Part shown: positions 1-10,992 of the stretch, piece by piece | Layout: each line of letters opens with the position of its first letter | How positions within the stretch are numbered: the stretch's first letter is position 1 | NCBI GenBank assembly: GCA_014529385.2 | Contig: CM043949.1 | Span: 145,371,350 to 145,435,349 of the forward strand | DNA from: Adiantum capillus-veneris | Lineage: Eukaryota > Streptophyta > Polypodiopsida > Polypodiales > Pteridaceae | Direction: 5' to 3' | DNA length: 64,000 bases | Program-made: the position numbers and the translations under genes | Notes under the pieces: model-generated | The model's input: only the letters and a program-made list of their open reading frames with translations | Told to the model about the DNA's origin: nothing | Databases searched by the model: none

Positions 1-27
1 CTCTCTCTCTCTCTCTCTAAAACACTA

Positions 28-68
<41 letters not shown>

Positions 69-152
69 GAGAGAGAAAGAGGGGAAGGGAACATGAGACT
101 GAGGAGAGGGAAGGAGCATACCTGGCTCTCCTTCCTCTCCTCGTGTGTGTGT

Positions 153-190
<38 letters not shown>

Positions 191-222
191 AGAAGAAAGA
201 GAGAGAGAGAGAGAGAGAGGGA
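1..222. repeat. CT/TG/GA microsatellite cluster
   Basis: Runs of CT, GT and GA dinucleotides fill most of this stretch. Open frames across it encode only Cys-Val or Glu-Arg repeats and are not genes. Confidence 0.95.
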
Positions 223-244
223 GAGCGTTACCTGCTCCTTGCTT

Positions 245-293
245 GAGGGCGCCGAAAAACTCAGATCTGAGATCTGAGTTTTTGGGCGCTCTC
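245..293. repeat. Near-perfect inverted repeat (hairpin)
   Basis: The arms read GCGCC-n-AAAAACTCAGATCT on the left and the matching complement on the right. They meet at a central 19-bp palindrome with one unpaired base and are flanked by GAG/CTC. It could be the tip of a small foldback element, but no flanking duplication was found. Confidence 0.7.
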
Positions 294-299
294 TGTTTT

Positions 300-2100
300 T
301 TTTTTAAGCCTAGCCGGCGTCGCTATGAATAGCCTCTTGTAGTGAGGTTAAAAGAGTGATTCCAGTGTGCCCCAACTTTGAGAGTGGATTATGCATGTGG
401 AAGGCATGTCATTGTGATAGTGGATACAAGTCCTATAGGGACACAGGCATCTCAAATGAGTGTCCCAATGTGATCCCAATATTTAATTAGGCTTTAGGTA
501 TTTTTTTCACTTCTTTGTCAAAACTTTGGGGAGGGCAATTTTCTAAGGGGGTGCTTAAGGTCCCTAGGCTAGTATATAAGAAACACTAGCCTTCTTTGTC
601 TTATCATTTATTCCATTTCTTGATTTTTTCATACAACTCTCTCTCTATCTCTCTCTCTCTCTCTTCTTCCCCCCTCATGTATTATCTCCATTTCTCTACC
701 CTTCTACATCATCAACGTTGACAAATCAATCATTACTTAATTGCTTCTAAATTTCAAGTCAAAGGAATAAAACCAATGTCCCATCACATTCCATATTATA
801 GAAATTGAATGTGTTTTCCAAGGTTCAAATCTCTTCAAATATCTAGTCAACAATTGGATGGAAGTCAAAAGTAAAATCAAGCTCAACGTGGAGAGAAAGG
901 GGTGGCCCTCAATTGTATAGTTATGGGTTCTATATGGTGGTTATTGGGTTATGCCCCATCCCCTTCTTGAAAAGAAAATCCCCAAACATATCCAAACTAA
1001 TCAATATAGGGATTCATATGTGGACTCTAGAGGAATCTTTGGAACTTCTACGCCATAATGTTTCTCACTTCAAGAGAACTAGCCATAAAATATCAGCTCC
1101 CTCCATTGGAAATGGAACCAATTCTCCACATACTAAATTCCTTTCCTCAAGATTTTCAATGGGCTATCCATCTCTAGGAGCCTCATAGATACTATGCCTT
1201 CACTTGGGAGGGCTCAATCACCCACCTAGATATCCAATCCCATCCTCTCCTCTACATGAAGTTGAATAACAAGTGACAAGTAAAGTAGTCTAAAGCACAA
1301 TGGAAGTTTAAGTTTGAATAATTAATTAGGGGCCCAGTGAGACCAAGCTTTCTTATGTCATCCTTCATAAAGCAATGTATACTAGTGAAAGGTTGGCTAA
1401 AGCTTAGTTAAATTTAGGGGTTTGGTGCAGGTGTTAAAGAGAGCTAGGAACATTATCTCATCTATTTTGGAATTGGTTTCTTAATTTATCAATATTTTCT
1501 CCTTTAAATAAAGTGTTAGATAAATCTTTTACTTGGAAGAAAATCTTGCTAGGAGATCACATAGGAGTCATGACAGAGGTTTGGAACAACGCCAAGGGGA
1601 ATTTTTGTGGACCGTCAGCATGGCATCCACCCCCTCTAAATTACTCCAGTATGTGCCAACCATTATTCAAAATACAAGAAAAAACCTATAAACGTATTTA
1701 AGCATTGCCCACTGTGAACATGCTTTGGAAAAATTTCTAATATGTGGCCTTATTAGAATATAAGCTCCTCCAAGATTATAGGGAAAACACAAGGATTTTC
1801 CAGAAGTAGAGTATAATCATGAATCAACACATAAACCATCATGAACCCCACCTGGATCATATGGCATATATGGAAACCGTCCCATGAGCATATACATCTG
1901 CACTGAGATCGAATGGCATATTGATCAATTGACTTGTACCATGCATATAACCGTCTCCTCCTACATCAAAAGCTGACAGAAAATCCTATATACCATAGGG
2001 TAACATCAAATCCCATATAGCAATAGGTATCACTAGATATTTCAATATCCCCTATGCAACTTGATTAGCCAATTGTTGATCATTTATCACGTAGGAGAAT
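300..2100. other. Gene-poor stretch, nothing recognised
   Basis: A T-rich sequence with a short CT microsatellite near 640-662. Small open frames at 913-1188 and 1513-1701 match nothing I recognise and look like chance or decayed sequence. Confidence 0.6.
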
Positions 2101-2112
2101 TTATAAGGCACC

Positions 2113-2995
2113 TTCACTCCCTCTAGCAATAGAATTCTCGTCCTGCATATCTGAGTACATGAGTTCCCTAGAAAAACTCTCTTCATTGGGCTCCCAATAT
2201 GCATCAGAAAACACTTCCCTAGTTTCTACATGCCCAAAATCTAGTAGAGTCTCATCTAATAACTATATAAGGTTATCATCAACCACATCTTGATAAACTT
2301 GCTTATGCATGAAACCAGATTGCTCGGTAGCCTTTGCATCCGTAACTGAGAATCCTTCCAAATCTTCATCCAATAAGCACATAAGCTTTGGGTCCATCAC
2401 TTCAAAAGAGTCTTACACCTTGCATATCTCAGGATGCAAACTAGGATCTCCACATATCACATGCATACTAGCCACATCTGTTGTAGACTGCTCTTCAACA
2501 TTCTCCCCCTCCAAATATCTATGAACTTTTATAATAAAAAGTTTAGGATGCAGATCAAAGATTGCATCTACTTCCCTATATATATCATTAGCACAATGAA
2601 CCCAATCATACGCAACACCTAGATATTTCACCTCACTATGCACTCCCTTTGAATAAGCATCATTAAGTTTACAATCAGTCTGCCACGTTGTGACCTCTGC
2701 ATCATAAAATCTTGCTAAAGAAGGAGTCTACACTCCCTCTAAATAATCCTTTGCATATCCTCAAGCACATATTATTGCTCATCCAAGCCCTCACAATATG
2801 GTGTATCTAGACCCTATAAATATGATATACCCAAGTCTTGTAGATGCTCATGTACATCCACACCCTGTGAATCCTCACGTGTGAAAATACCCTGTAAATT
2901 TGTATGTCTTTCTCGACCCCATAAATCTTCAGCTTCAACCTTTGGCAAGGAATCTACAATTCCAAGCTTTGCATATACAACTTGGACAACCTTGT
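2113..2995 (-). pseudogene. Decayed retroelement coding region, acidic, function unknown
   Basis: On the minus strand a reading frame can be followed for about 290 codons with few interruptions. It starts with LGAGPYKVVQ, which resembles the GPY/F module at the end of Ty3/gypsy integrases. An acidic stretch rich in Leu, Asp and Glu follows, with repeats of the type LLDEDLEGF and LLDETLLDFG. Stops interrupt it near 2414, 2264, 2745 and 2800, and the frame shifts near 2735. The GPY segment lies exactly at the outer edge of the large inverted repeat, and the right arm ends in a similar GPYK reading on the plus strand. I read it as the degraded tail of a gypsy pol. The acidic part is unassigned. 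Confidence 0.4.
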
Positions 2996-5262
2996 AAGGG
3001 CCTGCTCCTAGCCTTTACACAAGGCCAACACATCTAAGCCCACGACTTAAAAGATGGAAAAGAAAAAGAAAATAATAGAAAGAAAGAAAATGTTTGAAAA
3101 AAAATTGGGCTTAATTTAAGCACCAAAATATACTCACGAGGCACTTCCGGCTTATGCCATGGGAACATGGACATAACCAATGCATAGGAAATTATCTTTT
3201 CATTTTGAGAAAAATTAGTATAAAGAAAAAGATAAGATACGAGAAAAGGAAAAAGATAAAGATAAAGGAGAAAAGGAGAAGATAAAGATAAGGTGAGTAA
3301 GTAACTTGTTGAAAACGTTATCAAGATAAGTTATGAATGAAAGATAAGTTATAATGTTTCAAGATAAGTGAAAGCACAGCCATAGCCAAACCTCCTTCAC
3401 ACACACACCTCCTACACACACACACACACACACGTGAACGCACGTGCGCGCACACACACACACATATGTCCATGAGAAGCCATGGTCAAAACCCTAATCA
3501 AATTTGTCAAAGCTTGTTTTTCTTCTTCACACTACACTATCCCCCTCCTCTCTCCTACTTCTCAGGATTTCCATAGCTTGAATCCCCTTTGCCTCTTACC
3601 ATTCTCTTATTCCAAGTAGCCAAATTGGTGGTCTTCAAGCGAAGTGGAGAACCAACTACATCCAAAGCAAGGAGAAGAGTGGACCATACACACACTAAGG
3701 TAATGGTTTCTTGTTTTTTTTATGATCTTGCACTTGCTTGAAAGTGATTTACTTTCATTCTTACATAAATTAATGCTTAAGCTCTCATTTTTCCATAAGC
3801 ACACTTTTACTTGCGAAGAATAAATAATTACTTAATTTTATTTTTTCTCTCTAATTATGGTTCTTTACTAATCATAACTACATTTTGCTACTAACAACTA
3901 ACCTGGATATTATTTCAAGTTTCGTTGTTTCACGTCTACATTACCAGAATAACATGGAATAGAGAGAGTAGAAAGCACTCTCTTTAACCATAGGTGACTG
4001 GAGATCATACTTAAATTTCAAGTTCCGTTCTTTAGATTACCAGACTAATTGCATAGAGAGAGTAGAAACCACTCTCTTTAACCATATGTGACTAGAGATT
4101 ATACTTATATTTCAAGTTCTGTTCTCTAGATTACCAGACTAATATGGCATAGAGAGAGTAGAAAGCACTCTCTTTAACCTTAGGTAACTAGAGATCATAT
4201 TTTTATTTCAAGTTCCATTCTGTAAATTACTGTACTAATATGGCATACAGAGAGTAGAAAGCACTCTCTTTAACCATAGGTGACTGGAGATCATACTTAA
4301 ATTTCAAGTTCCGTTCTCTAGACTACCATATTAATATGGCATAGAGAGAGTAGAGATCACTCTCTCTTTAAGCATAGGTGACTGGAGATCATACTAAAAT
4401 AGCATGCATGTTAGATGATGATTATTATCTGTGCATATCCTTAAACCCCGCTAGAAATATCTTTTCTATTTTTAAGATACACGAGTTAATTGTCACATAA
4501 TCATGGACAATTAATTATTGGAAATTTTGGAACTAACGTTTCTATTCAAAGTGGCATTATAATGTACTATAAAAAAGAATGCTCTTATACAATGTTCACT
4601 AGTTTTTCTTTAAATTTAAGAAATAGGATTTTTCTTCTTTCAAAGAGAAAAAGAGCATGTGTGTAAGATTTTTTTAGTGATACCAATAAAGTTAATACTA
4701 ATTCTCTCAAGGAGAGTTAAGTTCTGAAGGGTAGCCTTATGTTAATCAAAGGAGTTTTTCCTTGGAAGTGGTAATTTCCTTCCAATTAAGGTTATCCCTC
4801 CCCTTCGTATCAATTGGAAAGTCTCGAAACCATAAGCCTCTTCTAGGTACATAATTAATCCTCTCCACCATAGCAAAGGTATGCCGAAATCCCTTCTTAA
4901 AGAAGAATTTGTTAATCATTCATACACTATTACACAAGAGTTTTTCACTACACTAGCATGTCCACTCTTAGGAATATCGCATTTTCACTCTTATACTATG
5001 ATGCATGGAAGGGTTTCACTCTTGCAGAAGCAATCAGAGGAAGTTTCTTGATTATTTGTCTCAAGATTGCAACTTCGTGTATTCCTAAGTTTTGTGTTTA
5101 CCACGCATAGATCATACCGAAGCAAAACCCATTGTAGAAAGCGTATGCATTGTTCGTTTCAAGTTTTTCTACTTTCCAATTTGTTTGCAAATTTGAATGG
5201 GAGCTTCACGGATATTGTGATTGTATTGCTTGAACATAAAACTCCCATAGCTACCATGGAGA
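2992..5262. repeat. Left arm of a ~2.2-kb diverged inverted repeat
   Basis: This segment matches the reverse complement of 8745-10992 over almost its whole length. Shared landmarks, in order, are the GTAAGGGCC edge, the polypurine AAAGAAAATAATAGAAAG region, a CA microsatellite, the ~95-bp minisatellite, and the stretch around TTTACCACGCA. Identity by eye is roughly 85-90% with indels. No long open frame exists in it. The arms could be two opposed copies of one non-coding retroelement segment, or an old duplication with inversion. Confidence 0.8.
3912..4398. repeat. ~95-bp tandem minisatellite, about five units
   Basis: Units beginning TTTCAAGTTCCGTTC recur near 3912, 4016, 4110, 4206 and 4302. 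Each contains AGAGAGAGTAGAAAGCACTC followed by TCTTTAACCATAGGTGACT. Inside each unit GAGAGAGT and ACTCTCTT can pair into a short hairpin. Confidence 0.9.
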
Positions 5263-6540
5263 TGTCTCATGGATGGCAAATGATTCAAAGGGACCAAAAT
5301 GGGATTCGTCAAAGTCAAGGTTAACTTGAAACTTACCTCGAGACAAAACCTTAAACTCCCAAGAGACTCGTTGTATTTCTCAAGGTCTTTCTTGATTAAA
5401 AATTAAATTTAAACTAGGATTTAAACTTTACCAAAAAGATTTGATGTAGATAACCCTAGCATAACATAGAAGATTTAAGTGTGAACTTTGTCTTACATGC
5501 TTGGAAAATGCCAATGCAAGTGTTTACTTGTGGGATACAACGAGGGATGGTCCTTTTTGGCTAGGACTGATAACTGTTGGTCTATGTTTTGAGCTCCGAT
5601 TCATTCACTACCCTAGAAATGGGATTGAATGGGAGTGAGCCCCAGCCGAGTAATCTGGACTTGCAGATACATCTGGGATCGGTGTAGTCCGGGTAGACCT
5701 GATGCCGACGGAAAAAAGAGTAAGGAAAATGGATCCATGAAGGGATCATGATAAGGGAGGAGGATGTGATTTAATGAAGGAACTATTCTAATTGTTTGGT
5801 AAAAAGGAACCTTGGAAAGGCTAGGAACCTAAATGGGCTATTCCGCAATTGTCCTCATCAGCTGGACAAAGATTTTTCAGCATGAACTTTTGTAGGAAGA
5901 TAGTGAGGTATTGACAAAAATGACATGGGAATATTAAAAAGAGAAACTTTTTCAGTTTGTGCAAGAATAAATGGAGATAGGAACTATAGAAAAGAAATAA
6001 GAAGAAAGAGGACATGATAAAGATATTTGTCTACCTCATCTTTCCTACCAAAGAGAGAATTGAAAATCTGCAAAGATAAGAGACCCGGTACAATATAACT
6101 TGAATATTGCCTTGGGCCCCATGACTATGATTTGGACAATATTTTTCTAGAAATGATGATAGAAAAGAATAAAAAAATAAAAAAGTGAGAGTAAGTCCCA
6201 AGTATTGTTGTTGGACCCTTGTTGAAAACAAATTGGCATTGTAATTTGGGCTTCCAAGTCATTTTTCTAATCTAGCTCTATAATCTTATATTTTGCATTA
6301 CTATGAACACTAGAGACTTTGAAGACATTCCTCTGAAAAGCATGAAATGGGAGAACTTATAAAAAAAACGTTAAAGAAGAGCTTTCCTTGATTTTTAATT
6401 AATTCCCAAATGTAGATTTTGGATTAGATAAAGAGAATCCACCTTTTGAAATGGCTGAGTTTTTATAAATCTACCCTTGAGTATTTGTGAATCTATCACA
6501 AAGAGAAAGTAGTTTGTTTGCCACAGTTGGGACTCGCCTG
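5263..6540. other. Non-coding stretch, possible 5' LTR or leader of the gag remnant
   Basis: Lies between the left inverted-repeat arm and the gag remnant. No long open frames are present. It ends in GCCACAGTTGGGACTCG, which would fit an LTR end (CA) followed two bases later by a primer-binding-like TGGGACTCG. No second copy of this LTR was found, so the assignment is weak. Confidence 0.3.
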
Positions 6541-7176
6541 TAGCCAACACTTCAAATTTGGTGCTTCCTGATACACAAACATCACCAGCACCTCAAGTTG
6601 TCCATGTACCAAATCAGATGTCCCTTGCTATAGCACTTGTAGAAGATTTTGGGCATGACAAGGATTTGAAGGCCCTACTCAAATCTGTGCAACCACGTTC
6701 ATTTTTAGGTGGGACGGGCGATGACGCACCTACTCAACTAGAGGAATGGATAATTCAGATGGATAACTACTTTGCTCTTGTTGGCTACAATGCAGTTGCT
6801 CAAGGTATAATGGGGAGAGCTAAGTTAGAAGGACCGTCAAAAACAGGGTGGAAGCGCAACTCTTGCCAGGTAGCAGAGGTGACCCAAAGCTGGGATGAGT
6901 TAAAGCATCATCTCAAGGAAAGATATCTTCCCCTAGACTACTCCACCACTAAGATGAATGCGTTCCTTTCTTGCAAGCCACACAATAGGTCTGTTGAAGC
7001 TTACTATGAGGAGCTTATCCGACTTTCATGATTTCATGATATGCTTCTCTCATGACAGAAGAAAAAAAGCTAAGTCGCTTCATCCTTGGGCTTGGAGAAG
7101 ATTTGGCTCGCGAAGTAGAGTCCCTTCGACCTGCCTCACTTGCAGACGCTCTAATCCGTGCCAAGTCAAAGCATAA
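6541..7176 (+). pseudogene. Retrotransposon gag remnant
   Basis: The plus-strand frame opening near 6541 encodes a gag (Retrotrans_gag type) domain. It contains FLGGTGDDAPTQLEEWI, then SWDELKHHLKERYLPLDYS, then RSVEAYYEELIRLS, the usual order of a Ty3/gypsy capsid region. A frameshift near 7030 moves the reading to a second frame that continues with KLSRFILGLGEDLAREVESL and ADALIRAKSKHK before a stop. Gag would bind and package the element RNA. No zinc knuckle, protease or pol follows. The copy is therefore broken and probably belonged to a deleted or non-autonomous element. Confidence 0.75.
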
Positions 7177-7179
7177 GAG

Positions 7180-8278
7180 CCTTTTTTAGAGAGGCACTAC
7201 AACCAATAGAAAATGAAAATTTCATTCCTGCCCCATTCCACCCTGTCAAGCAACCAAAGTACCATTTATACCAAAGCCAGATGTCCAACCCCAATAAGAA
7301 GGCTCAGTTTCCTAAAGGAAATGACCCTAGTAATTCAAACCTCTTGTTAACCTTCAGAATCCACCCAATCAAGGGGCACAATTCAAAAACCTTGGAGCAA
7401 GAGGAAGAAATCCAACCCAAGCAAGAAAACCCCCTACCACGTTTTTTCATTCTGAAAGGCCGACTGTCAATCCACCTAGATCAGCAACAGTAAACTTTAT
7501 CGCAGTGAAGGATGAGCTAGATGAACAAGCCAATGTCTATGCTTCCTTGAATGCTAGTGACTGGAATCAGCAATCTCCCATTCTCGAGGCTAACGAAGAG
7601 TTTGAGGAGGAATCTAGGGAAAATTTTAGACATGAAGGATCCGAAGCTACTACATAGATAATGGTTTAGGAGGTTTTTGGTAGTCAGCAACAACAATGAG
7701 GCAAAGGAAATCTAAAGAACTAGAAGAGTAGAAGCAAAAAATATTGCTGCAATTGGATCTCAAAAATGCTAAACACTCAATTTTTTATCAGCGAAGCATT
7801 TTTTATGATTGTGATCCAGTAAGTTACTTAGATTGCTATGCAGAGGAGCTGGAGTTACATGGGGTGCCAAAAGAGAAATGGATTGCAAAGTTTGACAGGT
7901 TTGTGATCCCAGATTTCATTGAGCAAGTTTAGGAGCTTCAATAGCAATATATGCGTAGTTGGAGCAATTTTAAAGTTGTAGTTATCCTGAGAACAATGGG
8001 ATCCAAGCATGTCTGAAGATGATGAGGATTATGTTAATGTGCCTAACTATGCGGAGGTTTGGAAGCAGATTAGGGATGAGCTTGAAACTACTATTGATGA
8101 ATGCTTGCTCGAGGATGATATGCTATTACAAGATAAAGATGATGAAGAGGTTTGTGAGGGCCATGCTAGGGACCACCGGGTATACCATCTCCAAATGGAT
8201 ACAGCGTGATCTCCAACATCCCTCTCACTTGAGACCAACACCAAGATAGGACTTCTCCCGCTCTTCGATTCCAACTCA
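7180..8278 (+). pseudogene. Decayed retroelement internal region downstream of gag
   Basis: Three short frames follow the gag remnant. 7158-7493 is proline-, lysine- and glutamine-rich. 7744-7932 includes YLDCYAEELELHGVPKEKW and FDRFVIPDFIEQV, which resembles another gag-like helical segment. 8009-8209 is strongly acidic. All are broken by stops. They lie between gag and a polypurine tract at 8278-8285, so I read them as the remains of the internal region of the same element. No reverse transcriptase or integrase motif is present. Confidence 0.45.
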
Positions 8279-8300
8279 AGGGGGTGATAGCACTCAATTT
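8270..8300 (+). other. Polypurine tract and start of a 3' LTR
   Basis: CAAGGGGG is followed by TGATAGCACTC. The LTRs of elements A and C also begin TGATAG right after a purine-rich tract, when read in their own direction. This marks the likely 3' LTR start of the gag-bearing element. Its other end was not resolved. Confidence 0.5.
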
Positions 8301-8744
8301 TCTCTTATGAAACCCTTAACCTCAAAATATCTTTCCGTATTGCTTTGAAATTTCCATTCGAAGTCATCAGACTAAATGTGAACTCAACCTTCCAGGATCA
8401 ACTGGTGGGAGTCCTCTAGTTCATCCTTGGTTCAAGGCCACTAACTTTCTCCCTGGCTATGACCGAGCACAACCGTTAGTACGTTCCCCTAAGATGAGTG
8501 TATTTACTAAGTACACGAATCCCTCATTCACAACTTTGATTCCCACTCTGTAGATCGGGATCCTTTTCCCCAAATCTTAAATTAATGGACAACGTAAAAT
8601 TGGATTCAAATTTTCGGCCAACAAATTTACCCTTTAAAATCCACCCTCCCACCAAACCGTTTGGTAAATACACCTTCCCAAGGTAGTACTATGATACTAG
8701 AAAATAGTATTCCAATCATGTCGAGCGATGATAATTCAAGCATC

Positions 8745-10992
8745 TCCATGGAAGCGATGAAAGTTTTATGTTCAAGCAACACAATCACGGTATCCGTGAA
8801 GCTAGCCCCTTACTCCCCCCCTTCAAATTTGCAAACAAACTTGAAAGTAAACAAACTTGAAATGAACAATCTCTATGCTTTGTACAATGGGTTTTGGTTT
8901 GGTATGATCTGTGCGTGGTAAACACAAAAATTTGGAATGCACCAACTTGCAATCTTGAGACAAATAATCAAGAAACTTTCTTTGAGTGCCTATGCAAGAG
9001 TGAAACCCTTCCATGCATGGTAGTATAAGAGTGAAAATGCGACATTCCTAAGAGTAGACAAGCTAGTGTACTGAAAAATGCTTGTGTAATAGTGTATGAA
9101 TGATTAACAATTCTTCTTTAAGAAGGGATTTAGGCATACCTTTGCTACGGTGGAGAGGATTAATTATGTAGCTAGAAGAGGCTTATGGTTTCGGGACTTT
9201 CCAATTGATAAGAAGGAGAGGGATAACCTTAATTGGAAGGAAATTTCCACTTCCAAGGAAAAACTCCTTCGATTAACATACGGCTACCCTTCAAAACTTA
9301 ACTCTTCTTGAGAGAATTAGTATTAACTTTATTGGTATCACTAAACAAATATTACATACATGCTCTTTTTCTCTTTGAAAGAAGAAAAATCCTATTTCTT
9401 AAATTTAAAGAAAACTTGTGAACCTTATATAAGAGAATTCTTTTTTAGAGTACATTATAATGTCACTTTGAATAGAAAAGTTAGTTTCAAAATTTTCAAT
9501 ACTTAATTGCCCGTGATTATGTGGCAATTATCACGAGCATCTTAAAATTGGAAAAAGATATTTCTAGCTGGGTTTAAGGATACACACAGATATTAATCAT
9601 TATCTAATATGCATGATATTTTAGTATGATCTCTTGTCACCTATGGTTAAAGAGAGAGTGCTTTATACTCTCTCTATGACATATTAGTATGGTAGTCTAG
9701 AGAACAAAACTTGAAATTTAAGTATGATCTCCAGTTACCTATGGTTAAAGAGAGTGCTTTCTACTCTCTCTATGCCATATTAGTTTGGTAATTTAGAGAA
9801 CAGAACTTGAAATAAAAATATGATCTCTAGTTACCTATGGTTAAAGAGAGTGCTTTCTACTCTCTCTATGCCATATTACTTTGGTAATCTAGAGAATGAA
9901 ACTTGAAATATAAGTATGATCTCCAGTTACCTATGGTTAAAGAGAGTGATTTCTACTCTCTCTATGCAATATTAGTCTGGTGATCTAGAGAACTTGAAAC
10001 AACAGAACTTGAAATAACATCTGGATTAGGCTTTAGCAACATGATTAGTTATGATTAGTAATGAACCATAATGAGAGGGAAATGACAAAATTAAGTAGCT
10101 ATTTCTTCTTCTTAAGCAAAAAGCTTGCTTATGGAGAAATGAGGGTTTAAGAATAAGTTTATGTAATTAAGAAAGTAAATCATTTCCAAGCAAGTGCAAG
10201 AGCATGAAAAGAACAAGAAAACATTACCTTAATGTATGTATGATCTAGTCTTCTCCTTGCTTTGGATGTGTTCGTCTCTTCACTGCGCTTGAAGACCACC
10301 AATTTGGCTACTTGGAATGAGAGAATGGTAAGAGGCAAAGGGGATTCAAGCTATGGAAATCTTGAGAATTAGGAGAGAGGAGGGGGAGAGTGTAGTGTGA
10401 AGAAGAAGATCAATCTGTGACAAACTTGATTAGGGTTTTGGGCATGGCTTCCCTTGAAGAGATGTGTGTGTGTGTGTGTGTGTGTGTGTAAAGGAGGTTT
10501 GGCTATGGATTGCTCAAGTTTACACCTTGAGAAAATGAAGGAGGAAAGTAAAAAAATGAGAAGAGAAGCCCTCTTTTTATGCATAGTTCTTCAAAGTGCT
10601 TTCACTTATTTTGATAACTTATCTTTCTTATATAGCTTATCTTAATAACTTACTTTACCTATCAAAACTTTCTCAACAAGTTATTTACTTACCTTATCCT
10701 TATCTTCTCCTTTTCTCCTTTATCTTTATCTTTTTCAATTTCCCTTATCTTATCTTTTCCTTTATGCTAATTTTTCTCAAAATGAAAAGATAATTTCCTA
10801 TGCATTTGTAGTGTCCATGTTCCCATGGCATAAGCCGAAAGTGTCTGTGAGTATACTTTGGTACTTAAATTGAGCCCAGCTTTTTTTCGAACATTTTCTT
10901 TCTTTCTATTATTTTCTTTTTATTTTTCATCTTTTAATTCAGTGGCTTAGATGTGTTGGCCTTGCGCAAAGGCTAGGAGAAGGCCCTTACAA
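8745..10992. repeat. Right arm of the ~2.2-kb inverted repeat
   Basis: Reverse-complement match to 2992-5262, including the minisatellite, a GT microsatellite at about 10463-10489 and the outer GGCCCTTACAA edge. The frames at 8661-8921 and 10369-10645 are chance openings in it. Confidence 0.8.
9625..10020. repeat. ~95-bp minisatellite, inverted counterpart
   Basis: About four units of the reverse complement of the array at 3912-4398. Each contains CCTATGGTTAAAGAGAG and GCTTTCTACTCTCTCTATG. The copy number differs slightly from the left arm. Confidence 0.85.
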
